In this document: one piece after another, positions 16,110 to 24,887 of the stretch | Numbering within the stretch: position 1 is the first letter of the stretch | Layout: every line of letters begins with the position of its first letter | DNA from: an uncultured Oscillospiraceae bacterium | GTDB lineage: Bacteria; Bacillota; Clostridia; Oscillospirales; Ruminococcaceae | Assembly: GCA_934463345.1 (NCBI GenBank) | Contig: CAKSJL010000003.1 | Location: 1-50,753, forward strand | Direction: 5' to 3' | Length of the DNA: 50,753 nt | Position numbers and translations under genes: made by a program | The notes under the pieces: model-generated | What the model was told of the DNA's origin: nothing | Databases searched by the model: none | Seen by the model: only the letters and a program-made list of their open reading frames with translations

Positions 16110-17970
16110 GAATGTTTGAGAATTCTGCCGGATCTTCAACAGGCAGTCCCTCGATCATGAGAGCCTGATTATAAAGCAGCTTGCTGTATTTTTCAAGCTT
16201 TTCATTGTCATTTCCGTAAATGCTCATAAGCGTCTCAAAAACAGGATGCTCCGGATTTATTTCCAGAACCTTGTCCGCTTTGACCTTCTGGTCGTTCGGC
16301 ATTGCATTAAGAACCTTCTCCATTTCAACTGAAACCTCGCCATCGCTTGTCAGGCAGACAGGATGAGTTTTCAGACGCTTTGAAAGCCTTACCGATTTAA
16401 CCTTTCCGTCAAGCTTTTCCTGCATGAATTTGAAAAGATCCTTTGCACTTTCTTCCTTTGCATTGATCTCTTCCTTTTCCTCAGGAGTGTCTATATCAAG
16501 ATCTCCGGCAGAAACTGACTTGAATTCCTTTTCCTTGTAATTCATCAGCATTTTAATTGCAAATTCGTCAACACTGTCTGTAAAGTAAAGGATTTCGTAG
16601 CCCTTGTCCTTGACAAGCTCTGTCTGCGGAAGTGAATCAATTCTTGCAATGGACTCGCCGCATGCGTAGTAGATGTACTTCTGATCCTCTGTCATTCTGT
16701 CAACATATTCCTCAAGAGTAACAAGCTTTTTCTCCTTTGAAGAATAGAACATGATAAGATCCTTTACAGAGTCCTTGTTCATGCCATAGTTGTTGTAAAC
16801 GCCGAATTTCAGCTGTAATCCGAATGCCTTGTAGAATTCCTCATACTTTTCACGATCATTTTTCAAAAGCTTTGTAAGCTCATTTTTTATCGTTCTTTCA
16901 AGGCTCTTTGCGATAAGCTTCAGCTGTCTGTCATGCTGGAGCATTTCTCTTGAAATATTGAGCGAGAGATCCTCGGAATCGACAAGACCTTTTACAAAGC
17001 TGAAATGGTCAGGAAGAAGATCTGCACACTTGTCCATTATCAGGACACCGCTTGAATAAAGCTGCAAGCCTTTTTCATATTCCTTTGAATAGTAATCAAA
17101 AGGCGCTTTTGCCGGAATATAGAGCAGAGCATTGTATGTTGCAGTACCCTCCGCCTTTGTATGGATATGAAGAAGCGGATCAGTATAGTCAAAGAATTTT
17201 TCCTTGTAGAAACTATTGTAATCCTCGTCTTTCAGCTCGCTCTTGTTTTTGCGCCAGATAGGAACCATGCTGTTGAGAGTTTCAGTTTTAGTGTATTCCT
17301 CATACTCGTTTTCTGTACCCTCTTTAAGACGGCTGTCTGTAACGTCCATTTTAATCGGGAATCTGATATAGTCTGAATATTTCTTTACAAGCGACTTGAT
17401 TCTGTACTGATCAAGGAAATCACTGTAATTTTCGTCCTCAGTATCAGCTTTAAGCTTCAATGTGATCTCTGTTCCGACAGCGTCCTTTTCACATTCGCCG
17501 ATCTGGTATCCGTCAGCTCCTTTTGAAGTCCATTCATAAGCTTTGTCGCTGCCATAGGCTTTTGTTTTTACCGTTACTTCATCAGCAACCATAAATGCTG
17601 AATAGAAGCCTACGCCGAACTGTCCTATAATATCAACATCATCTTCAAGCTTGTTTTCATTTTTGAACTTGAATGAACCGCTGTTTGCAATAGTGCCGAG
17701 ATGGTTTTCAAGCTCTTCCTCTGTCATGCCGATACCGTTATCAGATATTGTGATGGTTCTGTTTTCCTTGTCGGCTGAAATGGTGATGGCAAAGTCACTG
17801 CGGCTTATTCCTACATTGTCATCTGTGAGCGATTTGAAATAGAGCTTGTCTATAGCATCGCTCGCATTTGAAATAAGCTCTCTTAAAAATATTTCCTTGT
17901 GCGTATAAATTGAATTGATCATAAGATCAAGCAATCTTTTGGATTCTGCCTTGAATTCTTTATTCTGCAT
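16093..17970 (-). CDS. htpG: Molecular chaperone HtpG (Hsp90)
   Basis: The bacterial Hsp90 chaperone is 625 residues from ATG 17970 (GGAG 9 bases upstream). It has the GHKL ATPase domain with [19 protein letters not shown] and GQFGVGFYS, then the middle client-binding and C-terminal dimerisation domains. The last residues, NILRPRL, are unusual: RPRL and the stop are encoded by the right end of repeat element B, so the native terminus was probably replaced. A perfect CIRCE lies between its promoter and start codon, implying HrcA control, unlike Bacillus htpG. Confidence 0.95.
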   Translation of the reverse strand: MQNKEFKAESKRLLDLMINSIYTHKEIFLRELISNASDAIDKLYFKSLTDDNVGISRSDFAITISADKENRTITISDNGIGMTEEELENHLGTIANSGSFKFKNENKLEDDVDIIGQFGVGFYSAFMVADEVTVKTKAYGSDKAYEWTSKGADGYQIGECEKDAVGTEITLKLKADTEDENYSDFLDQYRIKSLVKKYSDYIRFPIKMDVTDSRLKEGTENEYEEYTKTETLNSMVPIWRKNKSELKDEDYNSFYKEKFFDYTDPLLHIHTKAEGTATYNALLYIPAKAPFDYYSKEYEKGLQLYSSGVLIMDKCADLLPDHFSFVKGLVDSEDLSLNISREMLQHDRQLKLIAKSLERTIKNELTKLLKNDREKYEEFYKAFGLQLKFGVYNNYGMNKDSVKDLIMFYSSKEKKLVTLEEYVDRMTEDQKYIYYACGESIARIDSLPQTELVKDKGYEILYFTDSVDEFAIKMLMNYKEKEFKSVSAGDLDIDTPEEKEEINAKEESAKDLFKFMQEKLDGKVKSVRLSKRLKTHPVCLTSDGEVSVEMEKVLNAMPNDQKVKADKVLEINPEHPVFETLMSIYGNDNEKLEKYSKLLYNQALMIEGLPVEDPAEFSNILRPRL

Positions 17971-18026
17971 ATTTGTCAGCTCCGTTATTCTTAAAATTAA
18001 AACCTGTCGATGTTGCAATCAGGCTT

Positions 18027-18053
18027 TTAGCACTCTCCTTATCCGAGTGCTAA
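18027..18053. promoter_or_regulatory. CIRCE element (HrcA operator)
   Basis: TTAGCACTC-N9-GAGTGCTAA is a perfect 9-bp inverted repeat with the standard 9-base spacer, at the start of the htpG leader. HrcA represses class I heat-shock genes from this site. Confidence 0.96.
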
Positions 18054-18057
18054 GAAT

Positions 18058-18085
18058 AGTATACTACAACAGAAATAAAAATCAA
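18058..18085 (-). promoter_or_regulatory. htpG promoter
   Basis: Minus-strand TTGATT (18080-18085) and TATACT (18058-18063) with a 16-bp spacer place the start site at the edge of the CIRCE. Confidence 0.65.
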
Positions 18086-18122
18086 GTCATTTCACAAAAA
18101 TTACACAGTTTATTCACATTGT

Positions 18123-18689
18123 TCACACGATACCACAGATATGCATATACTCTTCAAGCGTTATCCCCATTTTTTTAATGCTTCTGGCGTGACATGTTCC
18201 GACATATCTGTAATGCCATGGTTCGTATGTGATTCCGGTTATGTCGGTCTTGTCCCTGGGATAGCGGAGGATATACCCGAAACAGTGGGCGTTTTTATCA
18301 AGCCACCTGAATTCTTCTGTATTTTCAAATTCCTTCGTTATTTCCCCTTCCCAGTCGGCAGAGCTTATGTCAGCAGCAAGTCCGGCATTATGCTCGCTGT
18401 ATCCGGGAAGAGCTATGCTCAGTGCAGTTTTTTTGTAAGCCTCATCATAGGACAATCCCTGCTTCATATACCGTTCAGTATCCTGGCTGAAAAGTCCTTT
18501 CTGGTAGGATATGCTCCGGTATGCTGAAAATACTCTTAGATGAATACCGCAGGAAAGCGCTGCACACAGCATCTTTTTCATTGCCTGTGCTGCACAGGTT
18601 TCAAGAAAATATCCGCCTCCCACCTCACGAAGTTCAGGTCTGAAGTATTCCGGAAGCGGATGATTATTGTTAATAAGCAGTAATTTCAT
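18123..18689 (-). CDS. M15-family D-alanyl-D-alanine carboxypeptidase-like protein
   Basis: The 188-residue zinc peptidase domain of VanY/M15B type has the metal and catalytic motifs SEHNAGLAADI and EPWHYRYVG plus the RVFSAYRS substrate segment. Unlike the second M15 protein in this window (42813), it shows no signal peptide or membrane anchor, so its access to cell-wall peptides is unclear. The start is ATG behind AAAGGAGAAG. It is divergent from the SOS-box promoter region. Confidence 0.88.
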   Translation of the reverse strand: MKLLLINNNHPLPEYFRPELREVGGGYFLETCAAQAMKKMLCAALSCGIHLRVFSAYRSISYQKGLFSQDTERYMKQGLSYDEAYKKTALSIALPGYSEHNAGLAADISSADWEGEITKEFENTEEFRWLDKNAHCFGYILRYPRDKTDITGITYEPWHYRYVGTCHARSIKKMGITLEEYMHICGIV

Positions 18690-18774
18690 TTTCTTCTCCT
18701 TTGATTTTTCCGTATTTTAGTGATATATTTGCAGTCTGCTATAAATAATATTCAAATTTTTTTTGAAATAGACC

Positions 18775-18803
18775 TTGACAGATTAATAAGAAAGGTATAT
18801 AAT
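18775..18803 (+). promoter_or_regulatory. Consensus sigma-A promoter with SOS operator
   Basis: TTGACA (18775-18780), 17 bp and TATAAT (18798-18803). It points toward the sigma-region-4-like gene at 19113, but element B copy 2 lies between. Confidence 0.75.
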
Positions 18804-18809
18804 AATATA

Positions 18810-18823
18810 AGAACAAATGTTCT
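18810..18823. promoter_or_regulatory. LexA/DinR (SOS) box
   Basis: AGAACAAATGTTCT holds the exact Gram-positive core GAAC-N4-GTTC at the predicted start site of the adjacent promoter, where LexA would block transcription. Confidence 0.65.
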
Positions 18824-18875
18824 AATACTCTCAGGATGCCTTACATAAGTCTTGGAATGTACCATACTGGTACAC

Positions 18876-19042
18876 TAAGAACCTGTCTTCACAAGCGTAT
18901 GCGCACGTCTTTCCAGCAAATTTTTTCGCATACTGCGTTAAAAATGCTTGCCATATACAAGTATGCCTGCACATTTTCGCCTTGTCTGCGTAAAAATTGT
19001 GCTTGGAAATCCGCACACATATCTTGTGAAGACGGGGTCTAA
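18876..19042 (+). repeat. Element B copy 2 (full length)
   Basis: A near-palindromic unit of about 165 bp with ends AGAACCTGTCTTCACAAG and CTTGTGAAGACGGGGTCT. The centre holds further nested inverted repeats (TTTTACGCA-type arms and CATAC/GTATG). It lies between the SOS-box promoter and the downstream gene. Confidence 0.88.
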
Positions 19043-19112
19043 ATCTGGAATCGTCTTGACAAGTGAATATTCTTGTAAAGACATGTTTTATGAACTACAT
19101 GGAGGATAAATA

Positions 19113-19415
19113 ATGAAAAGAGTGTCAATGGATGCACTTGAATTTGACAAAAAAATATCTGAACTTTCGTCTGAAGAGGCTTCGGACAATTCTGAACTTA
19201 TCGGAAAAGTCAAGTCCACGATGGCAAGAGTCATAAAAAACGAGCTTACAAAAAGACAGAGAGAAATTATTGTAATGTATTATTACAAGGAAATGGGAGT
19301 ATCTGAAATTGCCCAGGAGCTTTCTGTTGCTCCTTCAACAGTTTCCAGAACAATAAAAAGGGCAAGAGAAAAGATATACAGATTTTTAAAATATTATTAC
19401 GGAGGAAGAGAATGA
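19113..19415 (+). CDS. Small sigma-70 region 4-like HTH protein
   Basis: This 100-residue protein has a region 4-type helix-turn-helix (LTKRQREIIVMYYYKEMGVS and EIAQELSVAPSTVSRTIKRA) but no sigma region 2, so it cannot replace a sigma factor alone. It could be a DNA-binding regulator or a partner of a split sigma factor. Its first 45 residues are acidic and unrecognised. Start: ATG behind GGAGGATAA. Its TGA overlaps the next ATG (ATGA), so it is translationally coupled to the decarboxylase gene and heads the darA-holB-ricT cluster. Confidence 0.78.
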   Translation: MKRVSMDALEFDKKISELSSEEASDNSELIGKVKSTMARVIKNELTKRQREIIVMYYYKEMGVSEIAQELSVAPSTVSRTIKRAREKIYRFLKYYYGGRE

Positions 19416-20701
19416 ACACGCCGGTTTTTGATTTTCTGAAAAAATATGGTGAAGCTTCGGTACTGAGGCTTCACATGCCGGGACATAAGGGAAAAATGCT
19501 TTCTGAGCTTGAAACTTATTGCCATGATATTACTGAAATAGCTGGTGCAGACAGTCTTTTTGAAGCATCGGGAATAATTGCGGAAAGCGAAAAAAATACA
19601 TCAATGCTTTATCATACCGCAGAAACCTGTTACAGCGCCGGCGGTTCAACGCTTTGCATACAGACGATGCTTGCGCTTATGAAGCAGGAAAACCGTACGG
19701 TTATAGCTGTTAGAAATGTACACCGAAGCTTTATCTCAGCATGCGCTCTGCTTGATATCCAACCGGTGTGGCTATTTCCAGAAAAGCGTGAGGGATTGCT
19801 TTCAGGGGAGTTTCCGTTTGAAGCAGCTGAAAAAATGCTTGAAGGGAAAGAAAATGCCTGTATTTATGTTACCTCTCCGGATTATCTGGGAAAAACCGCA
19901 GATATAAGGCGGATAGCGGAGCTTTGTCATAAATACGGAGCAGTTTTGCTTACCGACAATGCTCATGGGGCGCACAGCATTGCACTGGGAACTCATCCGG
20001 CTATGCTTGGTGCGGATATGTGCTGTGATTCCGCACATAAAATGCTGCCTGCCCTGACGGGAGGAGCGTATCTTCATATAGTAAATCCACATTATAATGG
20101 AAAGGCAAAAATGGCTATGTCGCTTTTTGCTTCAACAAGTCCGAGCTATCTTATAATGGCGTCGCTTGACATTTGCGCTAAATATATAGACGAGCAGCTT
20201 AAGGATGATGTGAAAAGGAATGTGAAGGCGCTTTGTGAACTGCGTCAAAGGATAAAAGGAAAGTATCGGATATATGACTCCGAGCCGTTCCATCTGACTC
20301 TTCTTTGCAGCGGAAAGGAGCTTGGAAAGCAGCTGAGAGCCAAAGGCATTGAATACGAATATGCTGACGATGACTGTATAGTACTGCTTTTTTCACCGGT
20401 TAATACTGCTTCTGAAATTTTGAGGACGGCAGATATTCTTATGCAGTGTACTCCGAAGCCGCCTATTCACAGTCTTGATACTCAGTTCCCACAGCCGGAA
20501 TGTTCAATGCGCATCAGGGACGCAGTCCTTTGTGAATATGAGAAGATACCGGCTGATAAGGCTCTGGGGAGAATCTGTGCCGGGGTTGATGTGCCTTGTC
20601 CTCCGGCTGTACCAATAGTGGCGAGTGGAGAAGTAATAGACAGCAGCTGTATTAAAATTTTCAAAAGGTATGGAATTTTAACAGTGAATGTGGTAAAATA
20701 A
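19412..20701 (+). CDS. Orn/Lys/Arg decarboxylase-family PLP enzyme (YaaO-like)
   Basis: This fold-type I PLP enzyme of 429 residues resembles basic amino acid decarboxylases. It has MPGHKGK near residue 23, SAGGSTLCIQ, LTDNAHGAH and the PLP lysine in DSAHKMLPALTGGAY, but a shorter C-terminal domain than SpeA. In Bacillus the homologue yaaO lies at the head of the tmk-darA-holB-ricT region. Here the same order holds without tmk. The substrate (arginine, lysine or ornithine) cannot be assigned. Confidence 0.85.
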   Translation: MNTPVFDFLKKYGEASVLRLHMPGHKGKMLSELETYCHDITEIAGADSLFEASGIIAESEKNTSMLYHTAETCYSAGGSTLCIQTMLALMKQENRTVIAVRNVHRSFISACALLDIQPVWLFPEKREGLLSGEFPFEAAEKMLEGKENACIYVTSPDYLGKTADIRRIAELCHKYGAVLLTDNAHGAHSIALGTHPAMLGADMCCDSAHKMLPALTGGAYLHIVNPHYNGKAKMAMSLFASTSPSYLIMASLDICAKYIDEQLKDDVKRNVKALCELRQRIKGKYRIYDSEPFHLTLLCSGKELGKQLRAKGIEYEYADDDCIVLLFSPVNTASEILRTADILMQCTPKPPIHSLDTQFPQPECSMRIRDAVLCEYEKIPADKALGRICAGVDVPCPPAVPIVASGEVIDSSCIKIFKRYGILTVNVVK

Positions 20702-20739
20702 AATGGATATGAAAATACCTTATGAAGGGTCTGATAAAT

Positions 20740-21069
20740 ATGAAGCTGATTTTTGCAGTTGTAAATGGTGACGATAGTCAGGCTGTTTCAAAATCACTGG
20801 CGAAGCATGGCTTTTTTGCTACAAAGCTTGCATCGACAGGAGGTTTTTTAAGCGCCGGAAATACAACATTTCTTATATGCACAGAGGATAAAAAGGTGGA
20901 TGACGTTATAGGGATTATCAGCCGCAAGAGCCATAAGAGAAAGCAGTTTGTTCCGTCAGGAACTTCCTATGGCAACGGTATGGGGGCGTATACGTCATTT
21001 CCTGTCGAGGTTTCGGTAGGCGGAGCAACTATATTTGTGACGGATGTCGAACGGTTTGAAAAGGTATGA
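20740..21069 (+). CDS. darA: Cyclic-di-AMP receptor DarA (PstA/YaaQ)
   Basis: This PII-like trimeric c-di-AMP binding protein is 109 residues. It begins MKLIFAVVNGDD as in the family and has the LASTGGFLSAGNTTFLI loop and a GATIFVTDVERFEKV C-terminus. ATG 20740 is chosen over ATG 20722 because family members start at this methionine. The stop overlaps the holB start (ATGA). The target of DarA is unknown in most species. Confidence 0.92.
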   Translation: MKLIFAVVNGDDSQAVSKSLAKHGFFATKLASTGGFLSAGNTTFLICTEDKKVDDVIGIISRKSHKRKQFVPSGTSYGNGMGAYTSFPVEVSVGGATIFVTDVERFEKV

Positions 21070-22052
21070 CGGAAAAACTATACGGGAAGCAGTTTTTTGA
21101 AATAACCCTTGAGGCGATGTTCAGCAGCGGAAGGCTTCCGCATGGCTTTATTATTTACGGAGAAAAGGGAGTCGGAAAAAAGACAGCTGCTCTTTATTTG
21201 GCAAAAACACTGCTGTGTGAAAACGGAGACAGTAAACCATGCAATAACTGCCGTTCATGCAGAAATATTGACAAGGGCGTACATCCGGATCTGATTTTTC
21301 CTGAACAGAGCGGAAAGCTCGGAACATACTCAGTAAATACATGCCGTCAGATCTGTTCTGACGCAATAATTGCGCCGAATAATGGCGACAGAAAGGTTTA
21401 CTTTTTTGCTGACGCTGACAGCATACTTGCACCGGCACAGAATTCCATATTAAAGCTGATAGAAGAACCGCCTGATTTTGTATACTTTATTTTTACAGCA
21501 GCTTCAAAGGATACATTTCTGCCCACAATTATTTCAAGAGTGGTTTCGCTTGGGATTCCCTTGTGCAGCGATGATGACTGTTCAGCTGCACTTGCCGAGC
21601 ACGGATTTGACAGTGAACAGATAAAAGAAGCTGTTGCTGCATTTCGTGGAAATATAGGAATGTGCGTAAAATATATTGAGGACGAAAACCTCCGGAGTAT
21701 AGTGCAGTTGACAAAAAAGGCAGCTAATAGTATAATTAACAGTGATGAATACGGACTTCTTGCTGCGTTTTCATCACCAGTTTTAAAAACAAGAGAAAAT
21801 ACTGCCGTTTTTTTTGAAATGCTCAACAGGGTTATAAGAGATTCAGCAGTTTTACAGATATCTCCTGAGTCGGAAGCGATAAGCTGCTGTCCTGATGAAG
21901 CTATGAGGCTTGGCAGAAAGCTGTCTTTGGCTTCTGCGGAGAAAATACATTGTTGTATAGAAAAAGCGGCTGCTGACATCAGGGCAAATGTAAATCAGCA
22001 GCTGATAATGGCAGGACTCTGCGGTGAAATCTCAGGCAGTCCGGCACTGTAA
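21066..22052 (+). CDS. holB: DNA polymerase III delta-prime subunit
   Basis: This clamp-loader ATPase subunit has Walker A-like GEKGVGKKT (residues 32-40), a four-cysteine zinc motif (Cys51, 59, 62, 65), then FFADADSILAPAQNSILKLIEEPP and a TAASKDTFLPTIISR sensor 1 region. The C-terminal half is divergent, as usual for delta-prime. It overlaps darA by 4 bases and is followed by ricT. Confidence 0.92.
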   Translation: MTEKLYGKQFFEITLEAMFSSGRLPHGFIIYGEKGVGKKTAALYLAKTLLCENGDSKPCNNCRSCRNIDKGVHPDLIFPEQSGKLGTYSVNTCRQICSDAIIAPNNGDRKVYFFADADSILAPAQNSILKLIEEPPDFVYFIFTAASKDTFLPTIISRVVSLGIPLCSDDDCSAALAEHGFDSEQIKEAVAAFRGNIGMCVKYIEDENLRSIVQLTKKAANSIINSDEYGLLAAFSSPVLKTRENTAVFFEMLNRVIRDSAVLQISPESEAISCCPDEAMRLGRKLSLASAEKIHCCIEKAAADIRANVNQQLIMAGLCGEISGSPAL

Positions 22053-22110
22053 ACGACAGAAAAATTTGGATGTCACACCGCTGCACATACTATTCTGAAG
22101 GGAGCGAAAA

Positions 22111-22974
22111 ATGACAGAAATAATCGGTATACGTTTTAAAAAGGGTGGAAAGGTATATTACTTTTCACCAAAGGGAAATAAATTCGTTCTGGGCGATAAA
22201 GCCATTGTTGAAACGGCAAGAGGAGTTGAGTGCGGAGATGTTGTTATAGCAAATAAAAAAATTGATGACTCCGAGGTTGTAGCACCGCTTAAACCAGTAA
22301 TTAGAAAAGCGAATGAAAAGGATCTGGCAGTAGTTGAAAAAAACCGTCAGAAGGAAAAGGACGCTTTCAGGATATGCGAGGAAAAAATTGCATTTAGAAA
22401 GCTCAGGATGAATCTTATAGATGTTGAATGCACATTTGACAATAACAAGATACTTTTTTATTTTACAGCGGAAAATCGTGTTGATTTCCGTGAGCTTGTA
22501 AAGGATCTTGCTGCTGTTTTCAAGACAAGAATTGAATTAAGACAGATAGGTGTAAGAGACGAGGCAAAGATACTCGGCGGACTTGGAATATGCGGAAGGG
22601 AATTCTGCTGTAAGGGATATATGGGAGATTTCCAGCCGGTTTCAATAAAAATGGCAAAGGAACAGGGGCTGTCGCTGAATCCTACAAAGATATCCGGTAC
22701 CTGCGGAAGGCTTATGTGCTGTTTGAAGAATGAACAGGCGGCATATGAGGAGCTTCTGAAAATAACGCCAAAGGTCGGAGCACTTGTAAAAACTCCGGAG
22801 TGCAGGGGATATGTTGAGGAAGTAAATCTTATAACCGGAAAGCTGAAGATAAAGCCGGAAAAGGGAGATGTTCCGGTTTATGCAAAGCGTGACGAAGTAA
22901 AGGTGATAAAGGATTCGGAAATAAGACTTAATCGTGAGGAGATTAAGGCGCTGAAAGGACTTGAGGATAAATAA
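22111..22974 (+). CDS. ricT: Iron-sulfur regulatory protein RicT (YaaT, PSP1 domain)
   Basis: This PSP1-domain protein of 287 residues forms the RicAFT complex, which carries [4Fe-4S] clusters and promotes mRNA maturation with RNase Y in Bacillus. Conserved cysteines are in GICGREFCCKGYMG and GTCGRLMCC. The basic C-terminal part includes a KOW-like turn. Start: ATG behind GAAGGGAG. rny, whose product works with this complex, is also in this window (6646). Confidence 0.93.
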   Translation: MTEIIGIRFKKGGKVYYFSPKGNKFVLGDKAIVETARGVECGDVVIANKKIDDSEVVAPLKPVIRKANEKDLAVVEKNRQKEKDAFRICEEKIAFRKLRMNLIDVECTFDNNKILFYFTAENRVDFRELVKDLAAVFKTRIELRQIGVRDEAKILGGLGICGREFCCKGYMGDFQPVSIKMAKEQGLSLNPTKISGTCGRLMCCLKNEQAAYEELLKITPKVGALVKTPECRGYVEEVNLITGKLKIKPEKGDVPVYAKRDEVKVIKDSEIRLNREEIKALKGLEDK

Positions 22975-22984
22975 TTTGCGAACT

Positions 22985-23016
22985 GAGGACACTATTTTAA
23001 ATAGCGTCCTCTTTTT
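22985..23016. terminator. Terminator of the darA-holB-ricT operon
   Basis: GAGGAC/GTCCTC and CTATTT/AAATAG stems with one internal mismatch, then five T. The T-run overlaps the last codons of the convergent spoVB gene. Confidence 0.8.
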
Positions 23017-24655
23017 ATATATGTGCATCTGTACATTTTCTCTCTTTTATTATATCGCCGCTTCCTGTTATCCAGGACATTGCGAGGTAGATTATTCCCC
23101 CGGCAAATACCGCTACCGGAAGTGCTGCCCTGCATTCCTGCGGCATCAGACCATATACAATTTTTGCAGTTATGCCGCAGAACGCTCCTGAAATTACAGG
23201 CGGTATAAGTACGGAAAATATTTTTATCTTGATTTTGGTGTGTCTGCGGTAAAATACAACGGATAGTATAAATATTACGAAATAGCATAAAAGTGTTGAT
23301 ATTGCTGCTCCAGATACATTTATTTCCGGTATGGGTATAAGAAGCATATTTCCGGCAAGCTTGACTGCAACGCCTGCACACATCAGCTTTACCGGCAGGT
23401 CAGCTCTGCCTGTTGCCTGAAACATGCTGAAAAGCGGAAATGAAAGGGCGAGAAATATGACGCCAATTCCTAAAAACTCCATGCTTTTGGCGGAAACTAT
23501 ACATTCGGCAGCTCTGTCCGGATAGAGGAACGTAAGTATTTCCTTTGAAAGAAGGGTGATACCGATGCCTGATGGTACAGCAATGAAAGCTGTTGCCCTG
23601 AGGACGCTGTGTGAAAGCCGTTCAGATGCCTGTCTGTTGTTTTTTGCCCATGCCTGTGCGAGATTGGGGAGAATGCCCTTTCCGAACATATTGGTGACTG
23701 ACGGAACGAGATTGAAAACCGTAACAGCAAGTCCTGTGAAAGAGCCATAAATAAATTCTGATATCTCAATATGCGATATGCTTTCAAGACCAAAGTACTG
23801 CCGGAAATAATCAGGACATTTCAGCGCCGCCTTGTCCAGACATCTTATTATTGTTGCAAGGTCTATAAGAGAGGTCAGATTGGTTACTATTGAGCCTAAT
23901 GCAACTGGTATAAGCACTGAAAAAAGTGACCTGATTATTTTTTTCGCACTCTCCTCTCTGCCGGACATGGCAAGCGGAGAATCCTTTTCAATGCCTGCCC
24001 CTCTTATCCACAGAAACAACGTTCCTGCGGCTGTTGAAAGGCTTATTCCCATAACTGCGGCAGCGGCAGCAGCTGCTGTTATGTCCGTATCAGGCGGCAG
24101 GTACTGCATTACGACATTTTCATTTTTAAGTACCCATGAGCAGAGTGAAAGTCCGGCGGCGAGCCTTACGACAGCTTCTGTTACCTGAGAGAGGGCTGTC
24201 GGATACATGTTGCGCATGCCCTCCCAGCAGCCTCTGTATACAGCCGTTATACAGCCGAAAAACACCGATGGCGCTATCATCATGATTGAAAGCCATGCTT
24301 TGGGACAGGCAGCTATTTTTCCGGCAAAGGGAATGGCTGAAAGTGCAACAAAAAGTGTTCCTGCAATGCCGATGGCAGAAAACAGGGCAAGGGAAATCCG
24401 GCGTATTTTTATGGCGTTGCGATAGTTGCCGAATGCGCAGTTTTCTGCGGTAAGCTTGGCAATTGCGGTTGTAAGTCCGGTCGCAGTTACTGCGTAAACC
24501 GGCAGGAAAAGTCCGTATGCACAGCTGAAATAGCTCATTCCTGTTCCGCCGAGCATATTTGTAAGCGGTATTTTAAAAAGCGCACCAATAGTTTTAGCTA
24601 TAATGGCTGAAGCAATAAGTATTACTGAACCTTTAAGAAAGCTTTGATTTTTCAA
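23015..24655 (-). CDS. spoVB: SpoVB-like polysaccharide flippase (MOP superfamily)
   Basis: This 546-residue protein has about 14 membrane helices and belongs to the MOP exporter superfamily. Its opening, LKGSVILIASAIIAKTIGAL, and the LPVYAVTATGLTTAIAKL segment match SpoVB/YabM, a lipid II or oligosaccharide flippase needed for spore cortex. The start is TTG at 24655 with AAGGAG 9 bases upstream. A run of seven alanines (about residues 194-200) is a low-complexity oddity. It belongs with the mazG-hup-rqcP group downstream, as in the spoVB-yabN-yabO order of Bacillus. Confidence 0.83.
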   Translation of the reverse strand: MKNQSFLKGSVILIASAIIAKTIGALFKIPLTNMLGGTGMSYFSCAYGLFLPVYAVTATGLTTAIAKLTAENCAFGNYRNAIKIRRISLALFSAIGIAGTLFVALSAIPFAGKIAACPKAWLSIMMIAPSVFFGCITAVYRGCWEGMRNMYPTALSQVTEAVVRLAAGLSLCSWVLKNENVVMQYLPPDTDITAAAAAAAVMGISLSTAAGTLFLWIRGAGIEKDSPLAMSGREESAKKIIRSLFSVLIPVALGSIVTNLTSLIDLATIIRCLDKAALKCPDYFRQYFGLESISHIEISEFIYGSFTGLAVTVFNLVPSVTNMFGKGILPNLAQAWAKNNRQASERLSHSVLRATAFIAVPSGIGITLLSKEILTFLYPDRAAECIVSAKSMEFLGIGVIFLALSFPLFSMFQATGRADLPVKLMCAGVAVKLAGNMLLIPIPEINVSGAAISTLLCYFVIFILSVVFYRRHTKIKIKIFSVLIPPVISGAFCGITAKIVYGLMPQECRAALPVAVFAGGIIYLAMSWITGSGDIIKERKCTDAHI

Positions 24656-24814
24656 GCGTTATGCTCCTTTCCTGATTGTGCTATAGGTCAAATGCACTGA
24701 CTGAATACAGCGATATATGCCGGAAAACAGGCTTCTTATCGTATTGTTGCTATAATTTATTATTTAATATTTGGTGAAATTGCATAATGATTTTGAAAAT
24801 TACTGTAAATAATA

Positions 24815-24843
24815 TTGCTACATTCATTGATATGTGTTATAAT
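24815..24843 (+). promoter_or_regulatory. Promoter of the aminotransferase gene
   Basis: TTGCTA (24815-24820) and TATAAT (24838-24843) with a 17-bp spacer. Confidence 0.6.
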
Positions 24844-24887
24844 TATATGCGGTTATATTTTTTGTTATGAAAGGCGCTGCATTAAAA

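Noticed and set aside
18831-19016. Repeated short reading frames on the minus strand starting MRISKHNFYADKAKM (also near 28038-28373 and 48869-49174)
   Set aside because: They are translations of element B and repeat only because the element does; no ribosome site, and the frames run on into unrelated flanks.
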